A stretch of 12,461 bases of DNA, taken from contig CAKZUM010000687.1 of NCBI GenBank assembly GCA_937921525.1, positions 1-12,461 on the forward strand, read 5' to 3'. The position numbers were made by a program, and so were the translations under genes. This document shows positions 5,218 to 12,446 of this stretch, one piece after another. The notes under the pieces were generated by a model. The model was not told where the DNA came from. It worked only from the letters and a program-made list of their open reading frames with translations, and made no database searches. Each line of letters opens with the position of its first letter. The first letter of the stretch is position 1. The DNA comes from an uncultured Saprospiraceae bacterium. GTDB lineage: Bacteria; Bacteroidota; Bacteroidia; Chitinophagales; Saprospiraceae.

Positions 5218-7377
5218 AAATTGATATCGCAACTGAATCTTCAGGCCTGTACGCGTAGGCCCATCAATAGCCTCTGTACCGCTACCAATCGTTTCCTGAT
5301 TTACCCAGTAGGTCTGCGCATAGCGGGCTTCCAGCGTAAGACGATGTAGTTGATACTTTACATTAAAATAAAATCTAGTGCCTTTATTATAATACGCAGG
5401 AATAGAAAACTGGTAGAGTACATCATTTTCATAAGCGTAAATGCGAGCATCATAATGGTCAATATTAAAAATAGCAAATCTAGTAGTGAAGCTAATAGGA
5501 GACTCTATGGGCTTGTATATTACATCTTGATAAATCAATACCCCATTCTTTTTAGTATCAGCCAAAGTACGCCAATCTTGATCGTAAAATACGGAAGAAG
5601 CAATAGGGGATTGCAAATGAAAATTGGATACCTCTATACGGGAACGCAATTCGATGGCTGGGGTTATTTTATAATTTAGATGTAACCGACAAGTAGTTTT
5701 ATATTTATCATACAATGCTTTTTGTTGGCTAGTATATTGCGCATAAGATTGTTGTTTTCGCTCTCTTTTGAATTGGAAATAAGCGACCAGTTTTTTTCGT
5801 TGGGTATAGATAATTTTACTGAAAAATTCTGCACCCGTTGAAGGCGCATCTATCTGAAAACGAAGCCAAGGATGTTTCCATACATCCATATAGAATTCCA
5901 TTAACCAGTACCTATTTGGGTGTATAGATAAGTGGGTATAAATGCCGTTTTCATTATTAGTACCACTAGATTCTGCAAATGCCTGTCCAAATAAAGCTTG
6001 ATATTTTTTGGGTAGCAATCTACTATAGAATGCCAAGTCTATGGATGGATGTAGACTCCACATCAAGCCGTTCACACTTGCCAACTGTCCGTTTTGATCC
6101 ATTGCTGACTCTCCGAAAAAATGAATGCTTCTCCAAGAGTAGCCATAATCTAGGCTTAGATTCCATTGTTGTTGACCTGCAAATCTAAACTGCCGATAGC
6201 TTTTAGTCGATGGAGCTATTGGAATACTTAATTGAGTGTATAAACCATTTAAGCTGATGTATCCATGTCGGTTTGTTCCTTTGAGTTGTACTCCTATATT
6301 TTGAACAAGTAATTGGTTTTTAGCATCAATTTCGGAGGCGGTTCTGTGTAAACCTGATATGGGCAAACTGCCAATAGATCGACTACTCGCAAGACTGTCT
6401 TGTGTGATAACTATTCTGCCATCCCGTTTCCTTCGAGAATAGAATGCTGTTAATTGGAATGCTGGACTCAAATTAATACTACCCCCTAATCCTCTAAAAA
6501 AGCTTGCTTCATTTACCGCCGTATAACGATTTAGGGGTGCGCCATTTCTTTTGATGGATGCGATGCTCGCCCCTTTATTTGCAGCATAACCCGCATTCAA
6601 AATTAAGCCTTGTCCAAACCTAGCATTAAAATCACCGATAACAATCCTTGAAATGGTTCGATTCCAATCTTTTAAGAGCATATGGGCAGAGTAGAAATCA
6701 ACTCCTTTTTTGGATAATGATAGACGTTCTCCTGCATCTTTCTCTGCGGTGAAACCAAAGCTGAATTTATTTTGATAACTTCTAATATATCTAAAGTATA
6801 GATGGTTGGGATCGCCCCTATAAGATTTTACTTTTTCAGGACTACTTTGATAGCCTTTCTTTGTTTCTAGTATTCTATTCCAACGGACATAAAGTGTCGA
6901 CCTACTTTCTTTTAAGAGGGAAGTCCAATTGATCGTACCATCATCTAAGCCTTTTTTAATACATACATAAGGTAGTATCAATTGAATAGTTTGTTTATCA
7001 AAAGAAGGCACCGCCTGTAATTCATAAATACTAAGGAGTGGACCGATTTTATAAATATAGACTTGTAGGTTACTAATTTGGACAGGAGTTAAAAATCCAA
7101 GAGCAGATAATTCTGTGGGTGTTGCCCTATTAAGGTCGAGTGGATGTTTTAAATAGTAATGTAACTGCTCTAATATGGTATTAAAATCAAAATCGGTGGA
7201 TTCTAATTCTGTTTGCTCCAGATATTGCTCAAGTTGCTGTTCTAAGTCGAAAGGTATCGAATTATCATTTCCTTGACCTACTAGGGGGTGATAGGAGGTA
7301 AAGATGGTTAATAGTAGAAGGAATAGCTTAGACAACTGTCGATAAGCTGTGCCTAGCTTTAGGATATTGGTATACAT
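5215..7377 (-). CDS. Secreted helix-hairpin-helix protein with C-terminal outer-membrane barrel
   Basis: A 720-residue protein. The N-terminus has a basic region and hydrophobic core (residues 17-33), probably cleaved near Gly34-Gln35. Residues 44-75 are acidic and Gln-rich, likely helical. Residues 78-127 carry a ComEA-like helix-hairpin-helix signature (PLDLNRATPTELSALGFLT, then the I..YIYKIGPLLSIYELQAV segment), a fold usually associated with sequence-independent DNA binding. From about 150 to the end come alternating aromatic strands typical of a transmembrane beta-barrel, closing with QLRYQF whose terminal Phe suits BAM recognition. Proteins of this layout occur across Bacteroidota without established function; DNA uptake or binding at the outer membrane is a guess. 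It is transcribed divergently from glnK. The TAA stop falls in the adjoining repeat array. Confidence 0.82.
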   Translation of the reverse strand: MYTNILKLGTAYRQLSKLFLLLLTIFTSYHPLVGQGNDNSIPFDLEQQLEQYLEQTELESTDFDFNTILEQLHYYLKHPLDLNRATPTELSALGFLTPVQISNLQVYIYKIGPLLSIYELQAVPSFDKQTIQLILPYVCIKKGLDDGTINWTSLLKESRSTLYVRWNRILETKKGYQSSPEKVKSYRGDPNHLYFRYIRSYQNKFSFGFTAEKDAGERLSLSKKGVDFYSAHMLLKDWNRTISRIVIGDFNARFGQGLILNAGYAANKGASIASIKRNGAPLNRYTAVNEASFFRGLGGSINLSPAFQLTAFYSRRKRDGRIVITQDSLASSRSIGSLPISGLHRTASEIDAKNQLLVQNIGVQLKGTNRHGYISLNGLYTQLSIPIAPSTKSYRQFRFAGQQQWNLSLDYGYSWRSIHFFGESAMDQNGQLASVNGLMWSLHPSIDLAFYSRLLPKKYQALFGQAFAESSGTNNENGIYTHLSIHPNRYWLMEFYMDVWKHPWLRFQIDAPSTGAEFFSKIIYTQRKKLVAYFQFKRERKQQSYAQYTSQQKALYDKYKTTCRLHLNYKITPAIELRSRIEVSNFHLQSPIASSVFYDQDWRTLADTKKNGVLIYQDVIYKPIESPISFTTRFAIFNIDHYDARIYAYENDVLYQFSIPAYYNKGTRFYFNVKYQLHRLTLEARYAQTYWVNQETIGSGTEAIDGPTRTGLKIQLRYQF

Positions 7378-7400
7378 AAGAAAATAGCGTGTTATACATT

Positions 7401-7512
7401 AGAACAGAGAGTAGAGCGTAGAGAAGCGAGATGTATTTCGTTTAAGAGTATTTAGGATTTTCGAATTTTAAACGGACTACATCTCTATTCTCGCCTCTCT
7501 ATTCTCTGCTCT
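7401..7512. repeat. Imperfect inverted repeat of purine/pyrimidine-rich arms
   Basis: The left arm (7401-7443, AGAACAGAGAGTAGAGCGTA...) and right arm (7469-7512, ending CTCTATTCTCTGCTCT) are imperfect reverse complements around a short AT-rich centre. Both match the single copy at 703-735. The element starts 24 bases upstream of the HHH-barrel start codon and would be transcribed in that gene's leader or contain its promoter, but no TAnnTTTG box was found there. The rest of the gap to 7728 is AT-rich with no recognisable gene. Confidence 0.65.
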
Positions 7513-7728
7513 AAATAGAGTATTGCGTTAGATTTAAGCTAAAATTAGCGTTCCTTTTGGTGAAAAAATAATTTTTTTTCAAAAAAATTCCCTAAAAATG
7601 ATACCATAGAAAAAAGGGTGAAATAGAAAATAAGTAATTAAAATTTGGTAGAATAGTTCTTTGCGAATTTTCGTTTGGCAATAAAAAACGGCAATTTTTA
7701 TATTTAAATGTCCTGTATATTAGGTGAT

Positions 7729-7759
7729 TTTGATAGTCTTTTAGCATGGTTTATCTTTG
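7729..7759 (+). promoter_or_regulatory. Bacteroidota-type promoter of glnK
   Basis: TTTG at 7729-7732 and TATCTTTG at 7752-7759 are separated by 19 bases. This fits the Bacteroidota primary sigma consensus (TTTG, 17-23 bases, TAnnTTTG). Transcription should begin around 7764-7767, giving a leader of about 122-125 nt before the glnK ATG. It is the best-matching promoter in the window. Confidence 0.75.
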
Positions 7760-7772
7760 CGATGTACTTATG

Positions 7773-7858
7773 ATAAAAACAACCGAATTCATTGTTTTTA
7801 TATAATAAGTAGCTTTATTAAGCCAAATAAGATTCTGAAAAACAATCTACTTATTTGG
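7773..7858 (+). promoter_or_regulatory. Structured glnK leader with competing stems
   Basis: Three pairings are visible. A 10-bp hairpin joins ATAAAAACAA (7773-7782) with TTGTTTTTAT (7792-7801). CCAAATAAG (7823-7831) pairs with CTTATTTGG (7850-7858). AATAAGTAG (7804-7812) pairs with CTACTTATT (7847-7855). The last two share bases 7850-7855 and cannot both form. The leader ends 30 bases before the ATG. No run of T marks a terminator, so translational or stability control is more likely than attenuation. The sequence is AT-rich, so chance pairing is possible. Confidence 0.4.
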
Positions 7859-7888
7859 AATATTCAAAACTGACTAAAAAATTAAATC

Positions 7889-8224
7889 ATGAAAAAAATC
7901 GAAGCAGTTATTCGACTTTCGAAATTTGACGCGGTCAGAGACGCCTTAGCCGATATAGGCGTGACCTTCTTCACGATGAAGGATGTAAAGGGTTTTGGCT
8001 TACAACAAGAAAAGAGAGTATATCGAGGTAGCGTCTACGATGCAGACTACATTGCACGGCTACAAATAGATATTTTAACCACAGATGCTAAAGCCAAAGA
8101 AATAGTTGAAACTATTGTTAGTTCTGGTCGAACAGGCAAAGTAGGGGATGGTAAGATAACGGTCTTTTCCGTTGATTCAGCGGTTAGAATTAGAACAGGG
8201 GAAACTGGAAATGAGGCCATCTAA
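7889..8224 (+). CDS. glnK: PII nitrogen regulatory protein
   Basis: A 111-residue PII protein, cytoplasmic and normally trimeric. PII proteins bind ATP/ADP and 2-oxoglutarate and control Amt transporters by inserting the T-loop into the channel. Conserved features are MKKIEAVIR at the start, KGFG (34-37), Q39, YRGSVY (45-50, with Tyr50 equal to the E. coli uridylylated Tyr51), TGKVGDGKI (98 region is preceded by SSGR) and RIRTGE near the C-terminus. Differences from E. coli GlnB are a T-loop one residue shorter, Leu38 for Arg38, and Arg57 where Lys58 stands. The name glnK rather than glnB rests on the neighbouring amt gene. The start ATG is fixed by the conserved N-terminus. Confidence 0.95.
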   Translation: MKKIEAVIRLSKFDAVRDALADIGVTFFTMKDVKGFGLQQEKRVYRGSVYDADYIARLQIDILTTDAKAKEIVETIVSSGRTGKVGDGKITVFSVDSAVRIRTGETGNEAI

Positions 8225-8272
8225 TTAACCATTATAACAATCACCCTACTTGTTTCTAAAACAATATTTTAT

Positions 8273-8286
8273 CTAGTAATTACTAG
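8273..8286. other. 14-bp perfect palindrome between glnK and amt
   Basis: CTAGTAATTACTAG is a perfect palindrome about 50 bases after the glnK stop. A looser related inverted repeat, AAGTAATTATAAATTTACTT, lies at 8384-8403 close to the amt ATG. They may be a protein-binding site, but AT-rich palindromes arise by chance and no regulator is identified. No clear promoter was found in this 196-base gap, so amt may be read through from glnK. Confidence 0.3.
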
Positions 8287-8420
8287 TCTCAGCAACTAAA
8301 TAGCTTAGAATTTTACTGATTGCAATCTTTATGATTCATCTAATTTTTCAAGATGTTGATCAGCCACTTCTATGTCTACTACTAAGTAATTATAAATTTA
8401 CTTGATTTAAAAAAAACATT

Positions 8421-9680
8421 ATGCAAGCTCAAGCTTTAGATACAGCAACACAAGCATTAGAGGTAGCAAATAACGGCATATTTACGGCCAATAATACCTG
8501 GATGTTAGTGTCCACAGCACTCGTTTTTATTATGCACCTTGGATTCGCCGCTTTAGAATCTGGTTTTGTTCAACAGAAAAACGTAGTGAATATTATTTTC
8601 AAAAATTGTATGATCGTTGCGATCGGTTTGTTATCCTACTACGCAGTCGGATTTAATTTAATGTATCCGGGAGGTGATCCAGGCGGGTACTTCGGTTTTG
8701 CAGGATTTGGATTAACGATGCCAGAAGGCGCTGCTGGATTAATAGAATATTATGAAGGGAATTATACCTATTGGACAGATTTTATTTTTCAGGCAATGTT
8801 TGCCGCTACTTGTTGTACCATTGTTTCTGGGGCAGTAGCAGAAAGAATTAAGCTCGGTCCGTTCTTGATCTTCTGTGTATTATTTGTAACTATTTCTTAT
8901 CCTATTACTGGTATGTGGAAGTGGGGTGCAGGTTGGTTAGATGCAATGGGATTTTATGATTTTGCAGGCTCTACTTTAGTTCATTCTGTAGGTGGATGGG
9001 GCGCATTAGCAGGTATCATATTATTAGGCCCACGAGCTGGAAAGTACACTAGAAATGGCATCAAGCCAATTCCAGGGCACAGTATGCCTTTAGCAGCTGT
9101 CGGTGTATTCTTACTTTGGTTCGGCTGGTTTGGTTTTAATGGTGGTTCCGTATTATCTGCTGATCCCGGTTTGGTATCATTAGTATTTGTTACGACTTCT
9201 TTGGCAGCTGCGGCTGGAGCTATAGGTGCATTTGTTGTATCGTTTGTCATGTTTAAGTACTATGATTTATCAATGGTATTGAATGGTATTTTAGGAGGTT
9301 TGGTAGGTATTACTGCAGGTGCAGATTTAATGTCTCCGGGAGATTCTATTATGATCGGATTAATAGCAGGAGCAATTATTCCACTATCAGTAGTATTTTT
9401 TGATAAAATGAAATTAGATGATCCCGTGGGTGCTACTTCTGTACACTTAGTTTGCGGTATATTCGGAACTTTAGCAGTAGCTATCTGGGGAGACAAAGCA
9501 GGTGGCGAGCAGCTCGTAACCCAATTAACGGGTATCGCCGCTATCGGTGTATTTACGTTTGCCTTTGCTTTTATTGTATTCTTCATATTGAAAGCGACAG
9601 TTGGTATTCGAGTAGATGAAGAGGAAGAGGCAAGAGGTTTAGATATTGCAGAGCATGAGATGCAGGCTTACAAAATATAA
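8421..9680 (+). CDS. amtB: Ammonium transporter (Amt/MEP/Rh family)
   Basis: A 419-residue inner-membrane channel that brings ammonium into the cell, normally trimeric with eleven transmembrane helices per subunit. The family signature DFAGSTLVHSVGGWGALAG spans residues 180-198, with Asp180 for ammonium recruitment and His188, the first pore His. The second pore His is His342 in TSVHLVCGIFG. FQAMFAATCCTIVSGAVAER (123-142) is the conserved helix near the periplasmic gate. The tail VDEEEEARGLDIAEHEMQAY matches the conserved cytoplasmic C-terminus that transmits PII control. The N-terminus (MQAQALDTATQALEVANNG) resembles a mature Amt N-terminus with no obvious signal peptide. It is preceded by glnK, the usual PII partner. 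Confidence 0.96.
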   Translation: MQAQALDTATQALEVANNGIFTANNTWMLVSTALVFIMHLGFAALESGFVQQKNVVNIIFKNCMIVAIGLLSYYAVGFNLMYPGGDPGGYFGFAGFGLTMPEGAAGLIEYYEGNYTYWTDFIFQAMFAATCCTIVSGAVAERIKLGPFLIFCVLFVTISYPITGMWKWGAGWLDAMGFYDFAGSTLVHSVGGWGALAGIILLGPRAGKYTRNGIKPIPGHSMPLAAVGVFLLWFGWFGFNGGSVLSADPGLVSLVFVTTSLAAAAGAIGAFVVSFVMFKYYDLSMVLNGILGGLVGITAGADLMSPGDSIMIGLIAGAIIPLSVVFFDKMKLDDPVGATSVHLVCGIFGTLAVAIWGDKAGGEQLVTQLTGIAAIGVFTFAFAFIVFFILKATVGIRVDEEEEARGLDIAEHEMQAYKI

Positions 9681-9719
9681 TTTTTTAGTCAGAAATAGTT
9701 GATTAAGTTGAGTTGTCAA

Positions 9720-9747
9720 GCAGAGTTCCTCTAAAGAGGGACTCTGC
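9720..9747. terminator. Strong hairpin downstream of amt
   Basis: GCAGAGTTCCTC-TAAA-GAGGGACTCTGC forms a 12-bp stem with one T-G pair. It lies 40 bases past the amt stop. There is no following T-run, so it may be a repeat-type palindrome that ends or stabilises the amt transcript. A TTG-start 72-codon frame on the minus strand crosses it and is not considered a gene. Confidence 0.5.
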
Positions 9748-9885
9748 GGGACAAATTCCAATTTGACATATCGAAATAATTTATCTGGTTTATAATGACC
9801 AGGATCGTATCTATTCAATTGTCTTTTGATGCGCTTACTACTGTATTCATAAGTCAATTAGTTTTACAACAAAAAAAAATATAAA

Positions 9886-11004
9886 ATGAAAATATCATTA
9901 CAAAAATTAACCTTAGTATTATTATCTATATTTATCAGCAACGCAACTTTCGCACAAGAAAGCACAGTAGATAAAGTCATTAGTTTAGTAGAAGATTTGA
10001 TAGAGACCGAAACAGAAGAGGAAGAAACTACCTCAACAGGTTTATCTATTTCAGGTTCGGCAGATACTTATTTTAGAACTAACCTAAGTGGTGGTAGTAA
10101 TGATGGTTCAGATGGAGGTACATTAGCACCAGCTTCTTCTTTTGCAAATTTACCAGGATTTTCTTTAGGGATGGCGAATTTAATAGGTGCCTATGAAGGA
10201 GATAAAGGTGGCGTAGTAGTAGATTTAGTATTTGGGCCTAGAGGTTCTGACGCAGTATTTGCCTCTTCTCCAACTAACGGATTATATTCTTCTACAGGTG
10301 ATGTTGTCAATCAATTGTATGCTTATTGGAATGTAAGTGATAATGCGACAATCACAATGGGTAATTTTAATACTTTTTTAGGTTATGAGGTGATCTCACC
10401 AACTGGTAATTTTAATTATTCTACTTCCTATGCGTTCTCTTATGGACCATTTTCTCATACAGGTTTAAAGTTGGATATAGCAACGGAAAGTGGTTTTAGT
10501 ATAATGGCTGCAGTATTGAATCCTACAGATATTACAGAGTTTAATCCAACAGGTGATTATTTCTTCGGTGCGCAATTAGGTTATGGTGGATTTTATTTGA
10601 ACGGTTTATTTGGTGATAACTATTCTCAGTTTGATTTAACGGGAGGAGTGGATGTTTCAGATAAATTATATCTAGGCATTAATGCAACTATAACAGATGC
10701 AGGAGATGAAACAGGTTTTTCAGGAGCGACATTATATGCACAAGTAGCAGCGAGCGACCAATTGAAGATCGGTGCGAGATATGAATTCTTCCAAGATAAA
10801 GACGGTAATTATGTTTTCGGTTCTAACGTAAGAGATACGAATGCTTCTGACTTTACTTTAAGTGCAAATTATTCCGTAGGTAACTTAACGATTATTCCTG
10901 AACTTAGATTTGATAGTTTATCAGAAGACTTATTCATTGATTCTGATGGAGAAGCAGGTAGTACCTTGACTTCATTTGTATTAGCATTTGTATATGGTTT
11001 TTAA
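9886..11004 (+). CDS. Outer-membrane beta-barrel protein (bbp2/porin-like)
   Basis: A 372-residue protein with a clear signal peptide (residues 1-23, cleavage after TFA before Gln24). A short acidic, probably helical stretch follows (25-47, with EEEE at 44-47). From residue 52 alternating strands rich in Gly, Tyr, Phe and Ser are typical of an outer-membrane barrel, ending FVLAFVYGF with a terminal Phe. The stretch around FGPRG (115-119) and NQLYAYWN..DNATITMGNFNTFLGYE resembles the putative beta-barrel porin-2 family (PF07642). Its place between amt and glutamine synthetase suggests a role in nitrogen-source entry; no substrate can be read from the sequence. The gap before it (9681-9885) shows no convincing promoter box. 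Confidence 0.82.
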   Translation: MKISLQKLTLVLLSIFISNATFAQESTVDKVISLVEDLIETETEEEETTSTGLSISGSADTYFRTNLSGGSNDGSDGGTLAPASSFANLPGFSLGMANLIGAYEGDKGGVVVDLVFGPRGSDAVFASSPTNGLYSSTGDVVNQLYAYWNVSDNATITMGNFNTFLGYEVISPTGNFNYSTSYAFSYGPFSHTGLKLDIATESGFSIMAAVLNPTDITEFNPTGDYFFGAQLGYGGFYLNGLFGDNYSQFDLTGGVDVSDKLYLGINATITDAGDETGFSGATLYAQVAASDQLKIGARYEFFQDKDGNYVFGSNVRDTNASDFTLSANYSVGNLTIIPELRFDSLSEDLFIDSDGEAGSTLTSFVLAFVYGF

Positions 11005-11078
11005 GGATTGAGGAAAAAGTATAGGGTGTACTCGTTTCAATTATATTAATTAATATACTGTATAATAGAAAAATTTCA

Positions 11079-11086
11079 TAGATTTG
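11079..11086 (+). promoter_or_regulatory. -7 box for glnII
   Basis: TAGATTTG matches TAnnTTTG. It is 82 bases before the glnII ATG, and transcription would start around 11091-11094. The expected -33 position is only ACTG, so the upstream box is degenerate. That would suit a promoter needing an activator, but this is inference. The 164-base gap is otherwise AT-rich with no hairpin. Confidence 0.5.
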
Positions 11087-11168
11087 CGCCTTTGAAAAAC
11101 ACAGGTTTATAAATAGATATAATATTATATTAATTAGGTTTTATTTAACACTTTAAACAACTTTAAAA

Positions 11169-12194
11169 ATGGCTAAGTTAAAGCTTGAGTACATTTGGCT
11201 AGATGGTTATCAGCCAATGCAATCAATGAGAAGTAAGACGAAAGTTATTGATTCTTCCAAAGTAAAAGGTAAATTAGATGTAAGAGACTGTCCGATGTGG
11301 TCTTTTGATGGTTCTTCTACACAGCAAGCTCCGGGTGGTTCTTCGGATTGCTTATTGAAGCCCGTATTTACTTGCCCAGATCCAGATAGAAAAAATGGAT
11401 ATTTGGTAATGTGTGAAGTTTTGGATGCATCAGGTAAAGCACACCCTTCAAATGGAAGAGCAACTATTGATGATGATGATAATGATTTCTGGTTTGGTTT
11501 TGAGCAAGAATATACGCTTTGGGATCCAGAAACAGATAAGCCTTTAGGTTTCCCTAAGGATGGCTACCCTGCACCACAAGGTCCATACTACTGTTCTGTA
11601 GGTGCTAGAAATGCGTTTGGTAGAGAAATTATCGAAGAGCATTTAGACATTTGCTTAGATGCAGGTTTGAATGTAGAAGGTATTAATGCAGAGGTGATGG
11701 CTGGTCAGTGGGAATACCAAATTTTCTCAAAAGGTGCAGCAGATGCAGGTGACCAAATTTGGGTATCAAGATATTTATTAGAAAGAACAGCAGAAAAGTA
11801 TGGTGTAGTAATTAACTGGCACTGTAAGCCTGTAAAAGGCGACTGGAATGGTTCTGGTATGCACGCTAACTTCTCTAATACTAAATTAAGAACTTCTGGT
11901 AAGAAGAAAGATTACGATGCGATCTGTGAGAAATTTGGATCAAAGAAAGCGATCTCAAACAGTATCGCTGTATATGGCCCAGATAATGAGCAACGATTAA
12001 CTGGATTGCATGAGACACAGGCTATCGATAAGTTCTCTTATGGTGTTTCTGATAGAGGTGCTTCTATCCGTATTCCAATTGCAGCAGTAGAAGCTGGATG
12101 GAAAGGATGGTTAGAAGATCGTCGTCCAAACTCTGCAGCAGATCCTTACAAAGTAGCTGCAAATATTATCAAGACGGTTAAAGGAAAAGTATAG
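11169..12194 (+). CDS. glnII: Glutamine synthetase type II
   Basis: A 341-residue glutamine synthetase of the short eukaryotic-like GSII class. It makes glutamine from glutamate, ammonium and ATP in the cytoplasm. The N-terminal beta-grasp domain contains YIWLDGY (8-14) and WSFDGSSTQQAPG (44-56). The catalytic domain contains FGFEQEYTL (109-117, metal ligands Glu112 and Glu114), VGARNAFGREIIEEH (144-158), INAEVMAGQWEYQ (172-184), NGSGMHANFS (227-236), NEQRLTGLHET (273-283) and DRGASIRIP (295-303). GSII enzymes lack the adenylylation loop of GSI. Length and motif order are normal for the bacterial form. A TAnnTTTG box lies 82 bases upstream and an AT-rich hairpin follows the stop, so it is likely a separate transcript within the nitrogen cluster. 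Confidence 0.96.
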   Translation: MAKLKLEYIWLDGYQPMQSMRSKTKVIDSSKVKGKLDVRDCPMWSFDGSSTQQAPGGSSDCLLKPVFTCPDPDRKNGYLVMCEVLDASGKAHPSNGRATIDDDDNDFWFGFEQEYTLWDPETDKPLGFPKDGYPAPQGPYYCSVGARNAFGREIIEEHLDICLDAGLNVEGINAEVMAGQWEYQIFSKGAADAGDQIWVSRYLLERTAEKYGVVINWHCKPVKGDWNGSGMHANFSNTKLRTSGKKKDYDAICEKFGSKKAISNSIAVYGPDNEQRLTGLHETQAIDKFSYGVSDRGASIRIPIAAVEAGWKGWLEDRRPNSAADPYKVAANIIKTVKGKV

Positions 12195-12198
12195 ATCC

Positions 12199-12225
12199 AT
12201 TAATAATCAAATATTGATTATTAAT
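12199..12225. terminator. AT-only hairpin after glnII
   Basis: ATTAATAATCAA-ATA-TTGATTATTAAT is a perfect 12-bp stem with a three-base loop, starting four bases after the glnII stop. It has almost no GC, so it would be a weak intrinsic terminator, but the position fits transcript end or mRNA stabilisation. Confidence 0.5.
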
Positions 12226-12246
12226 CAATCTAAAACTTAGCCGTTT

Positions 12247-12317
12247 TAAACTAAATTCGCCCTGTAATTGCTTAGATTATTTTACAATGATTTGTGGCAG
12301 TTGCAGGGTGCAGTTTA
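12247..12317. other. Possible structured RNA or inverted repeat downstream of glnII
   Basis: CCCTGTAATTGC (12260-12271) pairs with GCAGTTGCAGGG (12297-12308) over 12 positions. The only two non-Watson-Crick pairs would be G-U in RNA. Outer bases TAAACT (12247-12252) pair with AGTTTA (12312-12317) across an internal loop. The G-U pairs hint at an RNA structure rather than a DNA palindrome, but the strand and any transcript are unknown. Confidence 0.35.
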
Positions 12318-12360
12318 GAACTAAGAAATGGTTCAATAATAAATGTACATTCTTCTACTT

Positions 12361-12446
12361 GTTATTTTTCCTTTCTGCTGCGTTGAAAAGCCTCGTCGAT
12401 GCTAGGCATCGCCTACGTTTTTCGCCTTGCATAAAGAAAAAATAAC
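12361..12446. repeat. Long hairpin repeat at the window's right edge
   Basis: GTTATTTTTCCTTTCTGC (12361-12378) is matched at 16 of 18 positions by the reverse complement of 12429-12446. The centre is CGATGC-TAG-GCATCG (12397-12411). The sequence between is partly self-complementary, giving one extended imperfect hairpin of 86 bases. It may continue or recur outside the window. No coding sequence was recognised from 12195 to the end. Confidence 0.65.

Noticed and set aside
5350..6188. Two plus-strand frames inside the HHH-barrel gene
   Set aside because: Shadows of the 720-residue gene on the opposite strand with no domain pattern.
7804..7858. Known riboswitch class in the glnK leader
   Set aside because: I could not match the conserved cores of any riboswitch I know, including glutamine-binding RNAs; only the competing stems are reported.
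8981..9586. Two minus-strand frames of 89 and 108 codons
   Set aside because: They lie entirely antisense within the well-supported amt gene; their Pro/Thr/Ala-rich composition is what the reverse of a membrane protein gene gives.
9639..9857. 72-codon minus-strand frame with TTG start, rich in basic residues
   Set aside because: It overlaps the amt 3' end antisense and reads through the 9720-9747 hairpin. Its N-terminal half looks slightly protein-like (a possible relic), but there is no family match I recognise, no start signal and no length support.
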